The notes under the pieces: generated by a model
What the model was told of the DNA's origin: nothing
The model's database searches: none
Seen by the model: the letters and a program-made list of their open reading frames with translations, nothing else
Origin: Thermoleophilia bacterium
Lineage (GTDB): Bacteria; Actinomycetota; Thermoleophilia; Gaiellales; SKUG01
NCBI GenBank assembly: GCA_020438525.1
Contig: JAGQUL010000066.1
Span: 19,127-26,856 of the forward strand
Length of the DNA: 7,730 bases
Direction of reading: 5' to 3'
Position numbers and translations under genes: made by a program
Part shown: one piece after another, positions 5,705 through 7,730 of the stretch
Layout: each line of letters begins with the position of its first letter
Numbering within the stretch: the stretch's first letter is position 1

Positions 5705-6694
5705 ATGCACGACGCGCCCACGAGCCTCGCCCGCACGATCGACCGGTACGTCGGATCGCTCGAGGGCGCGGGCTACTCGCCGCATACGCTCAAGGCGTAT
5801 GCGACCAGGCTCAACGACTTCCTGCGCTGGGTGGTCGCGGACTCGGGCGGCGACCCGGATGATCCGGGAGACGTCGCTCGTCCCGCAGCGCTCCAGTCGG
5901 CCGAGACGGTGCAGGCCTACCTGGCATCGCTGCGCCGCAGGCGAATCGGGCGGCGGGTCGGCGTCTCCACCACCACGCTCAACCACGCCTACGCCGTGCT
6001 GAGCGGCTTCCACCGCTGGATGGAGCGCACGCTTCGGCTCGAGCCGAACCCGATGCGCGACGTGCTCAAGCCGCGCGGCGAGACGAGCGTCGACGACGAG
6101 TTCAAGTCGCTCACCGCCGCGCAGCTCGAGCAGCTCCTGGACACGGCGCGAAACGGCTGGCCCCGCGGGAGCGGACCCGCCGACCTTCGCACCACGAACC
6201 GCAAGCTCGAGGACTGGCTGCTCGTCGCGTTCATGGGGCTTGCCGGCCTGCGCGTCAGCGAGGTGTGCGGCATCGATCGCGACGACATCGTCGGCGACAC
6301 GGTGCACGTGCTCGGCAAGGGCCGCAAGCGTCGCGCGGTGCCGCTGCCGCCGGAGCTGCTCGACGTGCTCGCCGAGTACTCCCCTCCACGCGAGGGTCGC
6401 CACCTGTTCGGCCGTCCGACCGAGCCCGGCCGACGGCTTGCGCCCTACGCGGTCGAGCAGCGAATCCCGAGGCTTGCTCGTCGCGCAGGGATCATGGAGC
6501 TGCGCGTCACGCCGCACGTGCTGCGGCACACGTTCGGCTCGCTCATGCTCGCCGCCGACCCGAACGCGCTGATCCCGACCCGCGACCTGATGGGCCACGA
6601 GAGCGTCGAGACCACGAACAAGTACGCCCACACTCGTGAAGAGGCGCGACGACTGGCGCTCATCTCGATGCACGAGCTGCGTCGCGGCACCTAG
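5705..6694 (+). CDS. Tyrosine recombinase/integrase, XerC/XerD type
   Basis: A 329-residue protein with a typical two-domain layout. The N-terminal SAM-like core-binding domain covers about 8-120 (DRYVGSLEGAGYSPHTLKAY, then HAYAVLSGFHRWM and NPMRDVLKP). The catalytic domain covers about 135-325. All catalytic residues are visible: Arg183 in GLRVSEV, Lys205 in GKGRKRRAVPL, His271 and Arg274 in TPHVLRHTFGS, His298 in LMGHES and Tyr307 in NKYAH. It should cut and rejoin DNA at paired inverted sites through a 3'-phosphotyrosine bond. Length and motifs are near XerC/XerD (about 300 residues), with a slightly longer linker. Whether it is the housekeeping dimer-resolution enzyme or serves a local site is not decidable here; no phage genes, tRNA or att core is seen. 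ATG 5705 has no good ribosome binding site. It is divergent from the propeller gene and ends one base from the PilZ stop. Confidence 0.93.
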   Translation: MHDAPTSLARTIDRYVGSLEGAGYSPHTLKAYATRLNDFLRWVVADSGGDPDDPGDVARPAALQSAETVQAYLASLRRRRIGRRVGVSTTTLNHAYAVLSGFHRWMERTLRLEPNPMRDVLKPRGETSVDDEFKSLTAAQLEQLLDTARNGWPRGSGPADLRTTNRKLEDWLLVAFMGLAGLRVSEVCGIDRDDIVGDTVHVLGKGRKRRAVPLPPELLDVLAEYSPPREGRHLFGRPTEPGRRLAPYAVEQRIPRLARRAGIMELRVTPHVLRHTFGSLMLAADPNALIPTRDLMGHESVETTNKYAHTREEARRLALISMHELRRGT

Positions 6695-6695
6695 G

Positions 6696-7169
6696 TCAGG
6701 TCGACCATGCGTCGCGGTCGCGCAGGTGGTCGACGTAGAACTGGAGCACCTGCAGCTCGTCGAAGCGGGTGGTGTCCTCGCAGAACTCCACGCCGACCTC
6801 GAACATCCGATTGGGCAGGCGCTGCGATCGCGTGACCGTGCCGGCGATTCGCACCATGTGGGTGTGCATCGGTCCGTCGATCACGAGCGAGTCGGCGTCG
6901 TAGCCGAGGTGCACGCGCAGCGGCAGCTCGCACTCCATGTCGAGCACGACTCGCGCTCCGACCGGCATCCGTCGCCGGAGCACCATCCGCACGCCGGTGT
7001 CGGACAGGTCGAGCACGCGACCACGCGAGATCGTTGCGCCGTCGAGGTCGGCCAGGTGCAGGGCTGCACGCAGGGTCGCATCGATGCGCTCGGCGCTGCG
7101 TCGATCGACGTCGTCGGACAACGACGGGTTCGCGCGGTCTCCTCCGATGCCGGATCCTCGAGCTGCCAT
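6696..7169 (-). CDS. PilZ-domain-like protein with degenerate c-di-GMP arginine motif
   Basis: ATG 7169 is chosen because GGAAGGA lies five bases upstream; a longer frame reaches GTG 7274 but adds a low-complexity Arg-rich stretch. The 157 residues fit a single PilZ domain. DLSDTG (residues 54-59) is the DxSxxG motif, followed by VRMVLRRRMPVGARVVLDMECELP and a closing strand FEVGVEFCEDTTRFDELQVLQFYVDHL. The RxxxR motif is altered: in RIDATLR, Arg34 fits the second position but Asp30 occupies the first, with Arg28 two residues further out. c-di-GMP binding may therefore be weak or lost. A regulatory or scaffold role near the flagellar and surface genes is inference. It follows the sigma-factor gene on the same strand but is separated by 170 bases and a hairpin, so it probably has its own promoter. 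It converges on the recombinase. Confidence 0.82.
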   Translation of the reverse strand: MAARGSGIGGDRANPSLSDDVDRRSAERIDATLRAALHLADLDGATISRGRVLDLSDTGVRMVLRRRMPVGARVVLDMECELPLRVHLGYDADSLVIDGPMHTHMVRIAGTVTRSQRLPNRMFEVGVEFCEDTTRFDELQVLQFYVDHLRDRDAWST

Positions 7170-7321
7170 CCGATTCCTTCCACCAGCATTGCGTCGACGA
7201 CGCGGGGGGCACGCGTCGCATACGCCACCACGATGGTGTTTCCCCGGATAACCGCGAGCAATGCGTACAGGCACGCATGGCGTGAAAGGATTCTGCGGCT
7301 TCGGACGGCTTCGTTGACAGT
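7170..7321 (-). promoter_or_regulatory. Upstream region of the second PilZ gene
   Basis: GGAAGGA at 7175-7181 is the ribosome binding site. TCGCGGTTATC (7247-7257, minus strand) is a near copy of TCACGGTTATC before the other PilZ gene. ATGCGT (7261-7266) and ACGCAT (7273-7278) form an inverted repeat with 6-base arms and centre, extending to 8 of 9 pairs. CGGCTTCG is repeated directly at 7296-7303 and 7306-7313. No confident -35/-10 pair could be assigned. Confidence 0.4.
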
Positions 7322-7339
7322 GCGTCGCGTTCGCGACGC
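7322..7339 (-). terminator. Hairpin directly after the sigma-factor stop
   Basis: GCGTCGCG (7322-7329) and CGCGACGC (7332-7339) form a perfect 8-bp inverted repeat around TT, starting one base after the sigma-factor TGA at 7340-7342. There is no U-tract, so factor-independent termination is plausible but not certain. It may instead protect the mRNA 3' end. Confidence 0.5.
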
Positions 7340-7730
7340 TCAGACGAGGAAGTCCTGCAGGTGCGGCGCGCTCTCCTGCAGCTGCTGCAAGGCTCGGTTC
7401 TCGAGCTGCCGAACGCGCTCGCGGGTCACGCCGAGCACGGCGCCGACCTCGTCGAGGTACTGCGGCTGCCGACCGTTGAGCCCGTAGCGCATCTCGAGCA
7501 CGAGCCGCGAGCGCTCCGACAGGCTGCGCAGCGCGTCGCCCACCGCGTCCTGCCGCATGCCGACCACCGTCTGGGCGAACGGGTCCACGACTCGCTCGTC
7601 CTCGAGCATGTCGGCGAGCTCGTTCTCGCCCTCGCCGACGGGCACGTCGAGCGACATGGTGTCGTCGACGAGACGCTGCAGCTCCTCCACCTCGCCCGTC
7701 GAGATCTTGAGCTTGTCGGCGAGCTCGTCG
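7340..7730 (-). CDS. RNA polymerase sigma-70 factor, primary-like, C-terminal part (5' end outside window)
   Basis: The frame is open to the window edge; 129 residues are visible. The first 55 or so are region 3 (DELADKLKISTGEVEEL, then MSLDVPVGEGENELADMLEDE), matching the ELA..L..S...V......PxSLxxPxGEE pattern of group 1/2 sigma factors. Residues about 72-125 are region 4: LSERSRLVLEMRYGLNGRQ, then the helix-turn-helix LDEVGAVLGVTRERVRQLENRAL, which contacts the -35 element. The protein ends HLQDFLV, like the LRDFL ends of RpoD/SigA relatives. The ENRALQQLQES stretch departs from the common EAKALRKLRHP of housekeeping factors, so a group 2 factor is possible. It is not FliA-like, so it does not by itself explain the sigma-28-type promoters nearby. 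The apparent GTG at 7690 is internal. A hairpin follows the stop. Confidence 0.93.
   Translation of the reverse strand, partial: DELADKLKISTGEVEELQRLVDDTMSLDVPVGEGENELADMLEDERVVDPFAQTVVGMRQDAVGDALRSLSERSRLVLEMRYGLNGRQPQYLDEVGAVLGVTRERVRQLENRALQQLQESAPHLQDFLV

Noticed and set aside
4744..5862. 372-codon + strand frame across the propeller and recombinase starts
   Set aside because: It is Arg-rich, has no domain, and runs antisense to the clear delta-60 repeats and then into the recombinase in another frame.
5393..6673. 426-codon minus-strand frame opposite the recombinase
   Set aside because: The + strand protein has every catalytic motif of a tyrosine recombinase, so the reverse frame is a shadow caused by high GC.
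6881..7261. 126-codon minus-strand frame with a plausible-looking N-terminus (MLAVIRGNTIVVAYATRAP)
   Set aside because: No ribosome binding site at its start, it becomes Arg/Cys-rich, and most of it overlaps the well-supported PilZ frame. A short leader peptide cannot be fully excluded.
7292..7317. TCAA-N14-GCCGCAGA on the minus strand as a third sigma-28 promoter before the second PilZ gene
   Set aside because: The spacer is two bases shorter than in the other two candidates and the -10 matches the consensus poorly in its second half.

Overview
The window is GC-rich (coding third positions mostly G or C) and densely packed. It looks like the chromosome of a flagellated, high-GC actinobacterium. 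The mix of FliS/FliT-type flagellar chaperones, PilZ proteins, a secreted delta-60 repeat protein and leaderless-looking starts would fit Solirubrobacterales/Thermoleophilia, but that placement is inference; no marker gene here fixes the taxon.

Layout. On the + strand, bases 1-1026 hold the 3' end of a TPR-rich protein. A 105-base gap with a sigma-28-like promoter (TCAA-N16-GCCGATGT) and a ribosome binding site follows. Next come fliS (1132-1512) and a FliT-like chaperone gene (1509-1880), coupled through a GTGA overlap. The FliT-like gene converges on a minus-strand PilZ gene (1877-2305), and one CTAG supplies both stop codons. Upstream of that PilZ gene is a 249-base leader/intergenic region with a strong 14-bp hairpin, probably the terminator of the next minus-strand gene. 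That gene (2555-3670) encodes an unrecognised 371-residue protein built from repeated Gly-zipper and GW..SLNPFHG modules. Further along, 3847-5625 (minus) encodes a secreted protein with seven regularly spaced delta-60-type repeats, probably a seven-bladed beta-propeller between two Cys-paired end domains. A 79-base divergent promoter region separates it from a tyrosine recombinase (5705-6694, +) with all catalytic residues. The recombinase converges, with one base between stops, on a second PilZ gene (6696-7169, minus). At the right edge is the C-terminal part (regions 3 and 4) of a primary-like sigma-70 factor (7340-7730, minus), with a compact hairpin directly after its stop.

How it may work together. 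FliS and the FliT-like protein handle flagellar filament export partners. The two PilZ proteins could tie this locus to c-di-GMP; only the first has the complete RxxxR plus DxSxxG binding signature. The secreted propeller gene carries a second sigma-28-like promoter (TACA-N16-GCCGATAC) with the same 16-base spacer as the one before fliS. It therefore may be co-regulated with late flagellar genes and translated from a leaderless mRNA. The function of the repeat-built 371-residue protein is unknown. No tRNA, rRNA, CRISPR array or insertion sequence was seen, and no gene-free stretch exceeds 300 bases.
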